The notes: generated from the letters alone by a model not told the origin. Numbered from the stretch's first letter, positions 20,228-30,712 are shown. The stretch: 64,000 nt of DNA from Sphingomonas oleivorans (GCF_003050615.1 NZ_NWBU01000004.1:310001-374000), one strand, 5' to 3'. Translations and numbers: made by a program.

Positions 20228-20940
20228 CAGGCGCGTTCGCGCTCCGTGGGGCCCGGATGCGCCCCGCCCCTTTGCTGACCGTCCCGTTCCTGAATGAGCT
20301 GGGCAAGTCTGTTGCGAAGTTGCTCGACCTCGCATTTGAGCATTTCGAGCTGCTGCGTCTGCGGATCGAACCGCTCCGAGCAGATCGTGCCATAGGGCAC
20401 GAAATCGCGCTGATATTGCTCGGCCGCCACGAGCGTCGGGCGGGCGGGAATGCCCGTCATGGTCGCCCCCTCGGGCACGTCGCGGGTCACGACGGCGTTG
20501 GCGCCGATCCGGGAATTTTTCTCGACCGTTATGGGGCCCAGCACATTGGCGCCGGATCCGATGATCACGCCGTCGCAGATTGTGGGGTGCCGCTTGCCCG
20601 CTATGCCATTTGCGGGATTCGTGCCGCCCAGCGTGACATTCTGATAGATGGTCACATTGTCGCCGATCTCCGACGTCTCGCCGATCACCGAGAAGCCATG
20701 ATCGATGAAGAGATTGCGGCCGATCTGCGCGCCCGGATGGATGTCGATCCCCGTCAGGAAGCGGGAAAGATGATTGACGAAGCGGGCAAGGAAATAAAGT
20801 TCGCCCTGGAACAGCCAATGAGCTACGCGATGGAGGCCGACGGCAAGCACGCCGGGATAGAGCAATATCTCCCAGCGCGATCGCGGCGCAGGATCCCGCG
20901 CCTTGATCGAATCAAGATAGGCGACCAGCCGCCCCAACAT
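20227..20940 (-). CDS. cysE: Serine O-acetyltransferase (EpsC/CysE type)
   Basis: A 237-residue enzyme making O-acetylserine from serine and acetyl-CoA for cysteine synthesis. An N-terminal helical part (1-70) precedes left-handed beta-helix hexapeptide repeats with GIDIHPGAQIG, FIDHG (catalytic histidine), NVTLGGT and the GKRHP loop. The C-terminal tail (about 190-237) looks coiled-coil and Gln/Glu-rich, longer than in E. coli CysE. The ATG at 20940 has AGGGAGG six bases upstream; the open frame continues about 50 codons further without family similarity. It is coupled to the DUF2794 gene downstream. Confidence 0.92.
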   Translation of the reverse strand: MLGRLVAYLDSIKARDPAPRSRWEILLYPGVLAVGLHRVAHWLFQGELYFLARFVNHLSRFLTGIDIHPGAQIGRNLFIDHGFSVIGETSEIGDNVTIYQNVTLGGTNPANGIAGKRHPTICDGVIIGSGANVLGPITVEKNSRIGANAVVTRDVPEGATMTGIPARPTLVAAEQYQRDFVPYGTICSERFDPQTQQLEMLKCEVEQLRNRLAQLIQERDGQQRGGAHPGPTERERA

Positions 20941-21185
20941 CCCGGCCTCCCTGACGAACCCAAAATCCGGATGTAAGCTGCCGCGCGATGAAATGCCAGA
21001 GGTGCGCCGGCTCCCTCCCGCGCCGGGAGAGGGCTCGGGAGCGATCAGACGGCGATAGACATTGTTCATCGCCATGATCGCCTCGGCCAACGATAAGCAT
21101 GGATATCTGCTGATCAGGGGTTCGTACGAAACTCGCCTCTCCGCTATCTGAGGGACTAGAGAAAAACGGTCGGATTGATTATTTC

Positions 21186-21200
21186 TCGATCATTGATCGA
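21186..21200. promoter_or_regulatory. Perfect 15-bp palindrome upstream of oxyR
   Basis: TCGATCA-T-TGATCGA is a perfect 7+1+7 inverted repeat ending 12 bases before the oxyR start codon and overlapping its ribosome-binding region. It would suit an autoregulatory operator. It does not match the ATAG-N7-CTAT pattern of E. coli OxyR sites. Confidence 0.4.
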
Positions 21201-21212
21201 AAGAGGCAATCA

Positions 21213-22118
21213 TTGAACAGCTATCTGCCCACGCTGAAGCAGCTCCAATATCTCGTGGCATTGCATGACCATGGCCATTTCGGGCGCGCGGCGGACGCCT
21301 GTTTCGTCACCCAGTCCACCCTGTCCGCGGGATTGCGCGAGCTCGAATCGCTGATCGGCATCATCCTCGTCGAACGCACGCGGCGCGTGGTTCGCTTCAC
21401 GCCGCTCGGCAACAGGATCGCGGAAAAGGCGCGACGCGTCCTGCGCGAGGCGGAGGAGCTGAGCGGGCTCGCCAAGGCTGCGGGCAAGCCGCTTTCGGGC
21501 GATCTCAGAATGGGCGTGATCCCCACCATCGCGCCCTTCCTTTTGCCGCGCATCCTGCCGAAGCTGCGCGCCGACTGGCCGGACCTGAAACTCTATCTGC
21601 GCGAGGAGACATCCACCGCCGCCTGCGATTCGCTGCATCGCGGCCATGTCGATTGCGTGCTGCTGGCGCTGCCCTATCAATGCGGGGACATAGAGGCCGC
21701 CGAGCTCTTCACCGACCGGCTGTTCGTGGCCTTCCCCAAGGGCCTGATGCCCGATCCTCCGCCGGCCATTTCCGCCGAGGATATAGACGAGAGCCATCTG
21801 CTGCTGCTGGAAGACGGGCATTGCCTGAAGGACCATGTGCTCGCCGCCTGCAACCGGCCGGAACTCCGCGCCGAGGCGACCATGCTCGGCACATCGCTCC
21901 ACACGCTGGTGCAGATGGTGGATAATGGGCTGGGAATGACGATGCTGCCGGAAATGGCGCTGAACGCGGGGATCCTAGACAATACCGACGTGGTCGCGCG
22001 GCCGCTGGAGGCGGCGCATCCCTCGCGACGGATCGCGCTCGTCTGGCGCGCGGGCTCGCCGCGGGAAAAGGAATTCCGCCTGCTCGCCGATGCGCTGCGC
22101 GAGAGCGCCACCGCCTAG
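21213..22118 (+). CDS. oxyR: Hydrogen peroxide-responsive LysR-type regulator OxyR
   Basis: A 301-residue LysR-type activator. The N-terminal winged helix-turn-helix spans about 6-65 (FGRAADACFVTQSTLSAGL). The effector domain contains LLLLEDGHCLKD...AAC: C204 and C213 sit 9 residues apart in the same context as the redox-active Cys199/Cys208 of E. coli OxyR, supporting peroxide sensing rather than a generic LysR role. The start is TTG at 21213, preceded by AAAGAGG at suitable spacing. No katG or ahpC target is adjacent; the divergent neighbour is cysE, 272 bases away. Confidence 0.9.
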   Translation: MNSYLPTLKQLQYLVALHDHGHFGRAADACFVTQSTLSAGLRELESLIGIILVERTRRVVRFTPLGNRIAEKARRVLREAEELSGLAKAAGKPLSGDLRMGVIPTIAPFLLPRILPKLRADWPDLKLYLREETSTAACDSLHRGHVDCVLLALPYQCGDIEAAELFTDRLFVAFPKGLMPDPPPAISAEDIDESHLLLLEDGHCLKDHVLAACNRPELRAEATMLGTSLHTLVQMVDNGLGMTMLPEMALNAGILDNTDVVARPLEAAHPSRRIALVWRAGSPREKEFRLLADALRESATA

Positions 22119-22121
22119 AAG

Positions 22122-22161
22122 ATTTTCAAGCCGGGTGACATCACCCAGCGACTCGGAAAAT
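22122..22161. terminator. Candidate bidirectional hairpin between oxyR and moaE
   Basis: Nested inverted repeats in the gap between convergent oxyR and moaE: outer ATTTTC/GAAAAT and inner GGGTGA/TCACCC. The A/T-rich outer arms could supply a short U-tract in either direction. Weak by eye. Confidence 0.35.
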
Positions 22162-22183
22162 GCGGCAAGACAGGAAGAAGCGG

Positions 22184-22627
22184 TCAGCCGCCCCAGCGCG
22201 CGGCGGCGGCATCATCCTCCGCCTTGGCTTCGACCCAGTGGACCGTGCCGTCGGCGAAGCGCTCGCGCTTCCAGAAGGGTGCTGCGGTCTTGAGCCAGTC
22301 GATCAGGAAGGCGCAGGCCTCCAGCGCCGCCGCGCGATGCGCCGAGGCGGTGCCGACGAAGACGATGCGGTCGCCCGGCACCAGCGGGCCATAACGGTGG
22401 ATCAGGACGATGCCGAGCAGCGGCCAGCGCCGCGCCGCCTCCTCCGCGACGGCGCGCATCGCCTTTTCGGTCATGCCGGGATGATGCTCGAGCATCATTT
22501 CGACCAGCCCGCCATCGCCCCGGACGAGGCCGGTGAAGCTTGCCACCCCGCCCCCGCCCAGCGCCTCCAGCCGGGTGAGTTCCACGCCCGGATCGAAGGC
22601 TTCGGCCTGGACGCCGATCGCGATCAT
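22184..22627 (-). CDS. moaE: Molybdopterin synthase catalytic subunit
   Basis: A 147-residue MoaE. Landmarks are GGVASFTGLVRGD near the N-terminus, LEHHPGMTEKAM, the IHRYGPLVPGD strand and the TAPFWKRE-type C-terminal lysine region. It converts precursor Z (cPMP) to molybdopterin using the thiocarboxylated C-terminus of MoaD. The start overlaps the moaD stop by 4 bases (ATGA), ensuring balanced synthesis. The molybdopterin dehydrogenase at the right end of the window is a potential cofactor consumer. Confidence 0.93.
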   Translation of the reverse strand: MIAIGVQAEAFDPGVELTRLEALGGGGVASFTGLVRGDGGLVEMMLEHHPGMTEKAMRAVAEEAARRWPLLGIVLIHRYGPLVPGDRIVFVGTASAHRAAALEACAFLIDWLKTAAPFWKRERFADGTVHWVEAKAEDDAAAARWGG

Positions 22628-22881
22628 CCGCCCGTCACCGGGGGAAAGATGGCGATCTCGCGCGCACCGGCTATGGCCGTGTCGAGCGGGGCGAAATGCT
22701 GGTCCACCGCCGCGCGCAGCCGGGCAGGATCCTCGAACGCCTCGGCATGCCCCCCGCCCCGCGCCGCCAGCCAGTCGATCAGATCGGTGACCGTCGCCAC
22801 CGTCGCGGGCGGATCGACGCGCTCGCCTTCCACTCCGATCTTCTCGCGCACCCAGGCGAAATAGAGCATTTCGATCGCCAT
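22624..22881 (-). CDS. moaD: Molybdopterin synthase sulfur carrier subunit
   Basis: An 85-residue ubiquitin-like protein ending in the required Gly-Gly (PPVTGG), the site of adenylation and thiocarboxylation. Start MAIEMLYFAWVREKIG is typical. It forms a heterotetramer with MoaE, encoded immediately downstream with ATGA overlap. pgsA lies 7 bases upstream on the same strand. Confidence 0.92.
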   Translation of the reverse strand: MAIEMLYFAWVREKIGVEGERVDPPATVATVTDLIDWLAARGGGHAEAFEDPARLRAAVDQHFAPLDTAIAGAREIAIFPPVTGG

Positions 22882-22888
22882 TGCAGGC

Positions 22889-23437
22889 TCAATCCATATG
22901 TTTCAGGCCGACGCGCAGATAATCCCAGCCGGTGATCAGCGTCAGCGCGGCCGCCATCCAGAGGCTGAACAGGCCGATGTCGCGAATCCATCCCATATGC
23001 GGCAACGCGCCGCCGAGGATGATCGCGCCGAGCGAGATCAACTGGAAGGTCGTCTTCCATTTGGCAAGCTTGCTGACCGGCACCGAGACGCGCAGATCGG
23101 CGAGGAATTCGCGCAGGCCCGAAACGGCGATCTCGCGTAACAGGATCACCAGCGCCGCCACCACATGCCAATTGTCGACATCGCGGGTGAAGACCAGCAT
23201 CACGATCACCGCGGCCACCATGATCTTGTCCGCGATCGGATCGAGGAACACGCCCAGCTTGGAGACCGTCCCCTGCGCACGGGCGAGATAGCCGTCGAAA
23301 TAATCTGTGACACCCATCAGCACATAAAGGCCGAAGGCCAGCGCATATTCGAACCAGCCGGGCCGCCACAGCAGCGCCACGAGCAGCGGCACCGCAAGGA
23401 TGCGCGACAATGTCAGTATGTTGGGCAAGGTCAGCAT
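22889..23437 (-). CDS. pgsA: CDP-diacylglycerol--glycerol-3-phosphate 3-phosphatidyltransferase
   Basis: A 182-residue inner-membrane CDP-alcohol phosphatidyltransferase that makes phosphatidylglycerophosphate, the committed step to phosphatidylglycerol and cardiolipin. The signature DG-x2-AR-x8-G-x3-D-x3-D is seen in DYFDGYLARAQG followed by GVFLDPIADK. The N-terminus MLTLPNILTLSRI is classic. Four to five membrane segments are evident. The frame is open for 18 more codons upstream, but the ATG at 23437 fits homology. moaD follows after 7 bases. Confidence 0.93.
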   Translation of the reverse strand: MLTLPNILTLSRILAVPLLVALLWRPGWFEYALAFGLYVLMGVTDYFDGYLARAQGTVSKLGVFLDPIADKIMVAAVIVMLVFTRDVDNWHVVAALVILLREIAVSGLREFLADLRVSVPVSKLAKWKTTFQLISLGAIILGGALPHMGWIRDIGLFSLWMAAALTLITGWDYLRVGLKHMD

Positions 23438-23450
23438 GGGCAGGCCATCC

Positions 23451-24029
23451 CTAGCGTGGTTGGTCGCCCTTGGGGAGATGCGCAGGATCACGTTCGAACA
23501 TGATCACCGGCTTGTCCCGATATCGCGTCTCGCCGAAGCGCCGGAAGCCGCATTTGCCCGCGACACCGAGCGAGGCCGCATTGGCCGGATCGATCAGGCA
23601 CACCATGCGCGTGCCGCCGAAATGCGCATCGGCCCAGCGGATCGCCGCCGCCGCCGCCTCGCTGGCATAGCCCTTGCCCTGTGCCGCGCGGCCAAGCATC
23701 CAGGCGGCTTCCGGAAATCCGTCGAAATCGGGTCCCAGTCCGCGATGAAAATCGGCCACGCCCGTCTCGCCGACGAAACGCCCGCTCACCCGCTCCTCGA
23801 TTGCTAAAAGGCCATAGCCGAGCAGCGCCCAATGCCCCGCATAGCGCATCAGCCGATGCCATATTTCCTCACGCGTCGGCGGCTGGGACGTGATGAAGCG
23901 CATCACCTCCGGATCGCTCGAAAGCGCGACCATATCCTCATAATCATCGAGTCGGTGCGGGCGCAGGCGCAGCCTTTCGGTCTCGATGACGACGGACCCG
24001 GCCTCGGACCGGAAATGCGACATGGCCAT
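23451..24029 (-). CDS. GNAT-family N-acetyltransferase (RimJ/RimL-like)
   Basis: A 192-residue acetyltransferase of the RimJ/RimL-like GNAT type: IETERLRLRPHRLDDYEDM at the start, the acetyl-CoA binding stretch GRAAQGKGYASEAAAAAI (Q/R-x-x-G-x-G/A), and C-terminal N-x-x-S-x-x-V-x-x-K-x-G-F seen as NAASLGVAGKCGFRRF. Substrate unknown; members modify ribosomal proteins, amino acids or antibiotics. It lies just upstream of pgsA on the same strand. The start could be 24029 or the ATG at 24023. Confidence 0.82.
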   Translation of the reverse strand: MAMSHFRSEAGSVVIETERLRLRPHRLDDYEDMVALSSDPEVMRFITSQPPTREEIWHRLMRYAGHWALLGYGLLAIEERVSGRFVGETGVADFHRGLGPDFDGFPEAAWMLGRAAQGKGYASEAAAAAIRWADAHFGGTRMVCLIDPANAASLGVAGKCGFRRFGETRYRDKPVIMFERDPAHLPKGDQPR

Positions 24030-24134
24030 GTAACGGTGCCCTCCTGCGACGGTACGAGCTTGGACGAAGCCCGTCGCCTGCGCTATGGCCGCTCCGACGC
24101 ATCAACGCCACCCGAGCGAGCCCAGCCTCCCGCA

Positions 24135-25403
24135 ATGACACCTTCTTTCCGGCTTCTTGCCAAACGGCGGTTCCTGCCGCTGTTCGCGACGCAATTCCTC
24201 GGCGCGTTCAACGATAATCTGTTCAAGACGGCGATGGTCCTGTTCGCGACCTATGCCATCTATTCGGATCCGGCCAAGGAAGCGGGCTTCAACGCGCTGG
24301 CGACGGGGCTCTTCATCCTCCCCTTCTTCCTGCTCTCCGCGCTTTCGGGGCAGCTTGCCGACACGCGCGACAAGGCGCGGATCATCCGCCTCGTGAAGAC
24401 CGCGGAAATCGCGATCATGCTGATCGGCGCGGTCGGGTTGCTATTGTCGCTTGTGCCGGTGATGCTCGCGGCGGTGCTGGCGATGGGCATCCACTCCACC
24501 TTCTTCGGCCCGATCAAATATGCGATCCTGCCGCAGCATCTGAAGAAGGAGGAGGTGCTTGGCGGCACCGGGCTGGTGGAAGCGGGCACCTATCTCGCAA
24601 TCCTCGCCGGCACGATCCTGGCGGGCTTCATCGATGCACGGACGACGGCCCTGACGGTGCTGGGCGTAGCAGCGCTTGGCTGGCTCACGGCGCGCGCCGT
24701 GCCTTCCGCCCCGCCCTCGGGCGATACGCCACCGCTCGATTTCCATATCGTGCGCGCCTCGATCACGCTGGTATCGGGCACGATGCATATCTCGCGGCTG
24801 TTCCGGGCGATCTGCGCGATCAGCTTCTTCTGGATGATCGGATCGATCCTGATCATCCAATTCCCTCCGCTCGTGAAGAATATCTTCACTGCCGACGAGA
24901 AAGTGGCGAGCCTGTTCCTGGCAATCTTCTCGATCGGCGTGGCGATCGGCTCGGTGCTGATAAACCGGCTGCTCCAGGGCACGGTTTCCGCCCGCTACGC
25001 GCCCGCCTCGGTCGTCGCCATGGGTGTCTGCATCATCTTCCTCGCATTGACCGCCAAGGGCTGGGAGGGGCTGCCCGACGATCGTCTTTACGGCCTCGCC
25101 GAGTTTGCCCGCCATCCCGCCGCTTGGGAGGTGTTCCTGGCGCTGCTCGGCGTTTCGGTGACAGGCGGAATGTTCGTCGTGCCGCTCTATGCCTTCCTCA
25201 CCACCACAGTGGCGGCGGATCAGACGGCACGGACCGTCGCGGCCAACAATATCGTCAATTCCGGCGCAATGGTGGTAGGCGCGGCAGGCGTGCTGGCGCT
25301 TTCCGCCGCGGGGATCGGCGTGGTGGAGACGCTCTATTTGGTCTCCGGCCTATGCCTGATCGCCGCCTGGATCGCCTGGAAGCTGCACTGCGCCTGCGAC
25401 TGA
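24135..25403 (+). CDS. LplT-like major facilitator transporter
   Basis: A 422-residue MFS protein with about 12 membrane segments. The N-terminal RFLPLFATQFLGAFNDNLFK and following STFFGPIKYAILPQHL are hallmarks of the LplT lysophospholipid-flippase family. In many bacteria LplT is fused or adjacent to an acyltransferase/acyl-ACP synthetase (Aas) that re-acylates lysophospholipid; none is seen here. Start chosen at the ATG giving MTPSFRLLAKRR, because the longer open frame upstream is antisense to the acetyltransferase gene. The substrate is inferred. Confidence 0.8.
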   Translation: MTPSFRLLAKRRFLPLFATQFLGAFNDNLFKTAMVLFATYAIYSDPAKEAGFNALATGLFILPFFLLSALSGQLADTRDKARIIRLVKTAEIAIMLIGAVGLLLSLVPVMLAAVLAMGIHSTFFGPIKYAILPQHLKKEEVLGGTGLVEAGTYLAILAGTILAGFIDARTTALTVLGVAALGWLTARAVPSAPPSGDTPPLDFHIVRASITLVSGTMHISRLFRAICAISFFWMIGSILIIQFPPLVKNIFTADEKVASLFLAIFSIGVAIGSVLINRLLQGTVSARYAPASVVAMGVCIIFLALTAKGWEGLPDDRLYGLAEFARHPAAWEVFLALLGVSVTGGMFVVPLYAFLTTTVAADQTARTVAANNIVNSGAMVVGAAGVLALSAAGIGVVETLYLVSGLCLIAAWIAWKLHCACD

Positions 25404-25437
25404 CCCGGCAATTCGGCCTGCCGGGGCGGGCCTCGCC

Positions 25438-25914
25438 TCAATGCTTGGCGGCGTGCGATTCGCGTCCGAACCTGGCGCGGACCGAATCGATCAGATCGCC
25501 CGACGCCTTGACGATGGTGCTGCGGCCCACCGTCGCAGCAAGACCGGCGACGACGCCGACCGCCGCCACTGCAGCCCCCACGACCATGCCTCGTTTCGTG
25601 ACCGCGACCCTCGGCACCTTCGCCGCGCCATTCTTCGCAGCCTTGCCTGCCCGAATCGCACGGCCGGAAGAAAGCGGTGTCGCCTTGCCGCGGGCTGCCG
25701 CCCTGCGCCGCGCCGGCGTCTTGCCCGCACGCGCCTTCGCCGGAACGATCTCGGCCGCGATCGATTCGGCCTTGTCCGATTTCGATGGCGGCGCCTTCGT
25801 TCCTGCGGCTTTGGCGCGCGGACCGCGCTTGCGCACGGGCCTCTCCTCGGCCACCGCGTCGGGGGACGTATCGGGCTTTTCGATCGCTTCGCTATCGGTT
25901 GGGGTGGTTGCCAT
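25438..25914 (-). CDS. Ala/Lys/Arg-rich protein with a C-terminal membrane segment
   Basis: A 158-residue protein. Residues 1-25 are mildly acidic. Residues 26-108 are strongly basic and Ala/Pro-rich with repeated AKA, ARR and KTP steps, resembling histone-H1-like or AlgP-like tails. A single hydrophobic segment (about 110-128, MVVGAAVAAVGVVAG) follows, then a short amphipathic end. This could tether a nucleic-acid- or polyanion-binding tail to the membrane, but no family is recognised and composition alone can mislead. Convergent with the transporter gene 34 bases away; the upstream region leads to the tRNA-Ala terminator. Confidence 0.65.
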   Translation of the reverse strand: MATTPTDSEAIEKPDTSPDAVAEERPVRKRGPRAKAAGTKAPPSKSDKAESIAAEIVPAKARAGKTPARRRAAARGKATPLSSGRAIRAGKAAKNGAAKVPRVAVTKRGMVVGAAVAAVGVVAGLAATVGRSTIVKASGDLIDSVRARFGRESHAAKH

Positions 25915-26000
25915 CGTGCAGTCTCCCTAGCTTATCGCAAGAGACAACCGCCGCGCGCACGCCCGGTTCCGTAACGACCATCACCGCCCGAATCCGGAAA

Positions 26001-26027
26001 AGAAAAAGCCCCCGGAAACCGGGGGCT
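26001..26027 (-). terminator. Rho-independent terminator after tRNA-Ala
   Basis: On the minus strand AGCCCCCGG-TTT-CCGGGGGCT forms a perfect 9-bp stem with a 3-base loop, followed by TTTTTCT. It starts 10 bases past the tRNA 3' end and should end that transcript. Confidence 0.85.
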
Positions 26028-26036
26028 ATTCGAAAT

Positions 26037-26112
26037 TGGTGGAGCCGAGGGGGATCGAACCCCTGACCTTCGCAATGCCATTGCGACGCTCTCCCAGCTG
26101 AGCTACGGCCCC
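26037..26112 (-). tRNA. tRNA-Ala (GGC anticodon)
   Basis: A 76-base cloverleaf including encoded CCA. The acceptor stem GGGGCCG pairs with CGGCTCC (one G-T), the D-arm has AGCTCAGCTGGGAGAGC, the anticodon stem TCGCA/TGCGA holds loop ATGGCAT with anticodon GGC, and the T-arm is GGGGTTCGATCCCC. A strong terminator follows. Confidence 0.96.
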
Positions 26113-26219
26113 GAACCTTTTGCCCCCTTCCTGTCGCCAGGCCCGCCGGCTGGGAGCCGGCGGCGGGGTGGAGCGCCCTTTAGGTCAGGAGGAGCGCTCC
26201 TGCAAGCACCAAAAGAGGA

Positions 26220-26537
26220 TCAGTTTTCGTCGTCCTCATTCTCGGTGTTGACGCCGATATCGTCGTCGCCGCCCAGATCGACATCATCGTCGGGGCTCGG
26301 CTCCTCATCCTCGTCGATGTCCAGATCTTCCGACAGATCCGAATCACTGACCTTGTCCTCCGCCGTCTCCTTCTTGGGCGCGTCGAACGGCAGGGGCTGC
26401 TTGGACTTCAATATGGGATCGGGCTCCCAGGCGGTGCCGCATTCGATGCAGGTCACGGGATCGTCATTGCCCAGATCGTAGAAGCGAGTGCCGCATTTCG
26501 GGCAGGTCCGCTTGGTGCCCCATTCAGGCTTTACCAC
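26220..26537 (-). CDS. FYDLN-acid family protein (TIGR02300)
   Basis: A 105-residue protein. The N-terminal half holds a zinc-ribbon-like CPKCGTRFYDLGNDDPVTC-x2-C, the FYDLN signature that names the family. The C-terminal 55 residues are extremely acidic (long Asp/Glu runs). Common in alphaproteobacteria; function unknown. The start is taken as GTG at 26537, with GGAGG 9 bases upstream and homology beginning at KPEWGTKR; the open frame upstream shows no similarity. aroA starts 111 bases away in divergent orientation. Confidence 0.85.
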   Translation of the reverse strand: MVKPEWGTKRTCPKCGTRFYDLGNDDPVTCIECGTAWEPDPILKSKQPLPFDAPKKETAEDKVSDSDLSEDLDIDEDEEPSPDDDVDLGGDDDIGVNTENEDDEN

Positions 26538-26546
26538 GGCTGATAG

Positions 26547-28606
<2,060 letters not shown>

Positions 28607-28620
28607 CAGGCTGATCTGAC

Positions 28621-28674
28621 AAGGCGCTTCGGGCCCGGCCATCGCCGGGCTTCGAACGCGCCTTTTTCGCTTTT
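28621..28674 (+). terminator. Candidate Rho-independent terminator after cmk
   Basis: Outer arms AAGGCGC/GCGCCTT and inner arms GCCCGGC/GCCGGGC form a long interrupted hairpin, followed by TTTTTCGCTTTT. It separates aroA-cmk from the rpsA transcription unit. The remaining 130 bases to rpsA hold its presumed promoter and leader, with no element confidently recognised. Confidence 0.7.
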
Positions 28675-28807
28675 CCCGCGACGGCGCGCCACGAACGGCT
28701 TCATTCAAAGGATATCATGTCCGGCATGGGGCCGGCTTGATGGTTCGGCCAAAAGACCTTCGGATACAACCGGATGGCCGGAAACAGACTGTAGGACTAG
28801 AGATTAT

Positions 28808-30511
28808 ATGGCCACAGCGGCAAATCCCACCCGCGACGATTTCGCGGCAATGCTCAACGAAACCCTCGGCGGCGAGAATGAAGGCTTCGAAGGCCGCGTC
28901 GTCAAGGGCACCGTCACCGCCATCGAGAATGACATGGCCGTCATCGACGTCGGCCTGAAGTCCGAAGGCCGCGTGGCGCTACGCGAATTCGCGGCGCCCG
29001 GCCAGAAGGCCGATCTCAAGGTCGGCGACGAGGTCGAGGTCTATGTCGACCGTGTCGAGAACGTCCATGGCGAAGCGATGCTCAGCCGCGACCGCGCCCG
29101 CCGCGAAGCCGCCTGGGACAAGCTGGAGGCCGAATTCGCCAACACCGCGCGCGTCGATGGCGTGATCTTCGGTCGGGTGAAGGGCGGCTTCACGGTCGAT
29201 CTGAACGGCGCCGTGGCCTTCCTGCCGGGCAGCCAGGTCGATATCCGCCCGGTGCGCGACGTCACCCCGCTGATGGACATTCCGCAGCCCTTCCAGATCC
29301 TCAAGATGGATCGCCGCCGCGGCAACATCGTCGTGTCGCGCCGCGCCGTCCTCGAGGAAACCCGCGCCGAGCAGCGTTCGGGCCTGATCCAGTCGCTCCA
29401 TGAGGGCCAGGTGATCGAGGGTGTCGTCAAGAACATCACCGATTATGGCGCGTTCGTGGATCTGGGCGGCATTGACGGCCTGCTCCACGTGACCGACCTC
29501 AGCTACAAGCGCGTCTCGCACCCGAACGAGATGATCAACATCGGCGATACCGTCCGCGTGCAGATCATCCGCATCAACAAGGACACGCAGCGCATCTCGC
29601 TCGGCATGAAGCAGCTCGAGAGCGATCCGTGGGAAGGCGCCGCCGCGAAATATCCGATCGGCGGCAAATTCTCCGGCCGCGTCACGAACATCACCGAATA
29701 TGGCGCGTTCGTGGAGCTGGAGCCGGGCATCGAGGGCCTCGTCCACGTGTCCGAAATGTCCTGGACGAAGAAGAACGTCCATCCGGGCAAGATCGTCTCC
29801 ACCAGCCAGGAGGTGGATGTCGTCATCCTCGAGGTGGATCAGGACAAGCGCCGCATCAGCCTCGGCCTCAAGCAGGCCCAGAACAATCCGTGGGAAAGCT
29901 TCCTCGAGGCGCACCCGGTTGGCTCGATCGTCGAGGGCGAAGTCAAGAACGCCACCGAATTCGGCCTGTTCATCGGCCTGGACGGCGACGTCGACGGCAT
30001 GGTCCACATGTCGGACATCGCCTGGGGCGTGACCGGCGAGGAAGCGCTGGCTCTCCATCACAAGGGCGAGACCGTGAAGGCGGTCGTGCTCGACATCGAT
30101 CCGGAGAAGGAGCGCATCTCGCTCGGCATGAAGCAGCTTGAGCGCGGCGGCGTCGCCGTCGGCGGCGAGGGCCGGCTCAACAAGAATGCGATCGTCACCG
30201 TCACCGTCCTGGCCGTCACCGACGGCGGTCTCGACGTGCAGGCGGGCGAGGATGGCCCGACCGGCTTCATCAAGCGCGGCGATCTCGGCCGCGATCGCGA
30301 CGAGCAGCGTCCGGAGCGCTTCCAGGTCGGCCAGAAGTTCGACGCGATGGTCGTCGGCTTCGATCGTTCGAAGAAGCCTACCTTCTCGGTCAAGGCGATG
30401 CAGATCGCTGAGGAGAAGCAGGCGGTCGCGCAATATGGCTCATCCGATTCGGGTGCGTCTCTGGGCGACATTCTCGGTGCTGCCCTCAAGGCGCGCAGCG
30501 AAGAGAATTGA
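28808..30511 (+). CDS. rpsA: 30S ribosomal protein S1
   Basis: A 567-residue protein with six S1 RNA-binding repeats (roughly 30-100, 115-180, 200-268, 285-354, 372-440, 458-530). Repeated motifs are ITDYGAFVDLGG, ITEYGAFVELEPG and ATEFGLFIGLDG. It binds mRNA on the 30S subunit and helps initiation on weak ribosome sites. Length matches alphaproteobacterial S1 (about 560-570). It has its own upstream region after the cmk terminator and a strong terminator behind it. Confidence 0.97.
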   Translation: MATAANPTRDDFAAMLNETLGGENEGFEGRVVKGTVTAIENDMAVIDVGLKSEGRVALREFAAPGQKADLKVGDEVEVYVDRVENVHGEAMLSRDRARREAAWDKLEAEFANTARVDGVIFGRVKGGFTVDLNGAVAFLPGSQVDIRPVRDVTPLMDIPQPFQILKMDRRRGNIVVSRRAVLEETRAEQRSGLIQSLHEGQVIEGVVKNITDYGAFVDLGGIDGLLHVTDLSYKRVSHPNEMINIGDTVRVQIIRINKDTQRISLGMKQLESDPWEGAAAKYPIGGKFSGRVTNITEYGAFVELEPGIEGLVHVSEMSWTKKNVHPGKIVSTSQEVDVVILEVDQDKRRISLGLKQAQNNPWESFLEAHPVGSIVEGEVKNATEFGLFIGLDGDVDGMVHMSDIAWGVTGEEALALHHKGETVKAVVLDIDPEKERISLGMKQLERGGVAVGGEGRLNKNAIVTVTVLAVTDGGLDVQAGEDGPTGFIKRGDLGRDRDEQRPERFQVGQKFDAMVVGFDRSKKPTFSVKAMQIAEEKQAVAQYGSSDSGASLGDILGAALKARSEEN

Positions 30512-30544
30512 TGCCGCTCGCCCTTCGGGGCGAAGCTGAACAAG

Positions 30545-30576
30545 AAGGCGTGGGACCTCGGTCCCGCGCCTTTTTT
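30545..30576 (+). terminator. Rho-independent terminator after rpsA
   Basis: AAGGCGTGGGACC pairs with GGTCCCGCGCCTT (13 pairs including one G-T) across a 2-base gap that opens into a small loop, followed by TTTTT. Starts 34 bases after the rpsA stop. Confidence 0.9.
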
Positions 30577-30599
30577 GTTGCGCTGCGGCAGCCTACTCA

Positions 30600-30629
30600 T
30601 TGATCCAGGTTGAAATTCTGGCTTATAGA
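30600..30629 (+). promoter_or_regulatory. Candidate sigma-70-type promoter for ihfB
   Basis: TTGATC (30600-30605) and TATAGA (30624-30629) separated by 18 bases, just after the rpsA terminator and about 84 bases before the ihfB start. Each hexamer matches consensus at 4 of 6. By eye only. Confidence 0.4.
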
Positions 30630-30712
30630 ATCGGTGGGCGGGCAACGATTGCGGGACCGGGGGCGGTCTCGATCGGCCATGATGTCTGGGCGACTTGGAC
30701 GGAGGTGGGGCG

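Noticed and set aside
28979-30433. 484-codon minus-strand frame opposite rpsA
   Set aside because: Repeats mirror the S1 domains of the true gene; antisense artefact.
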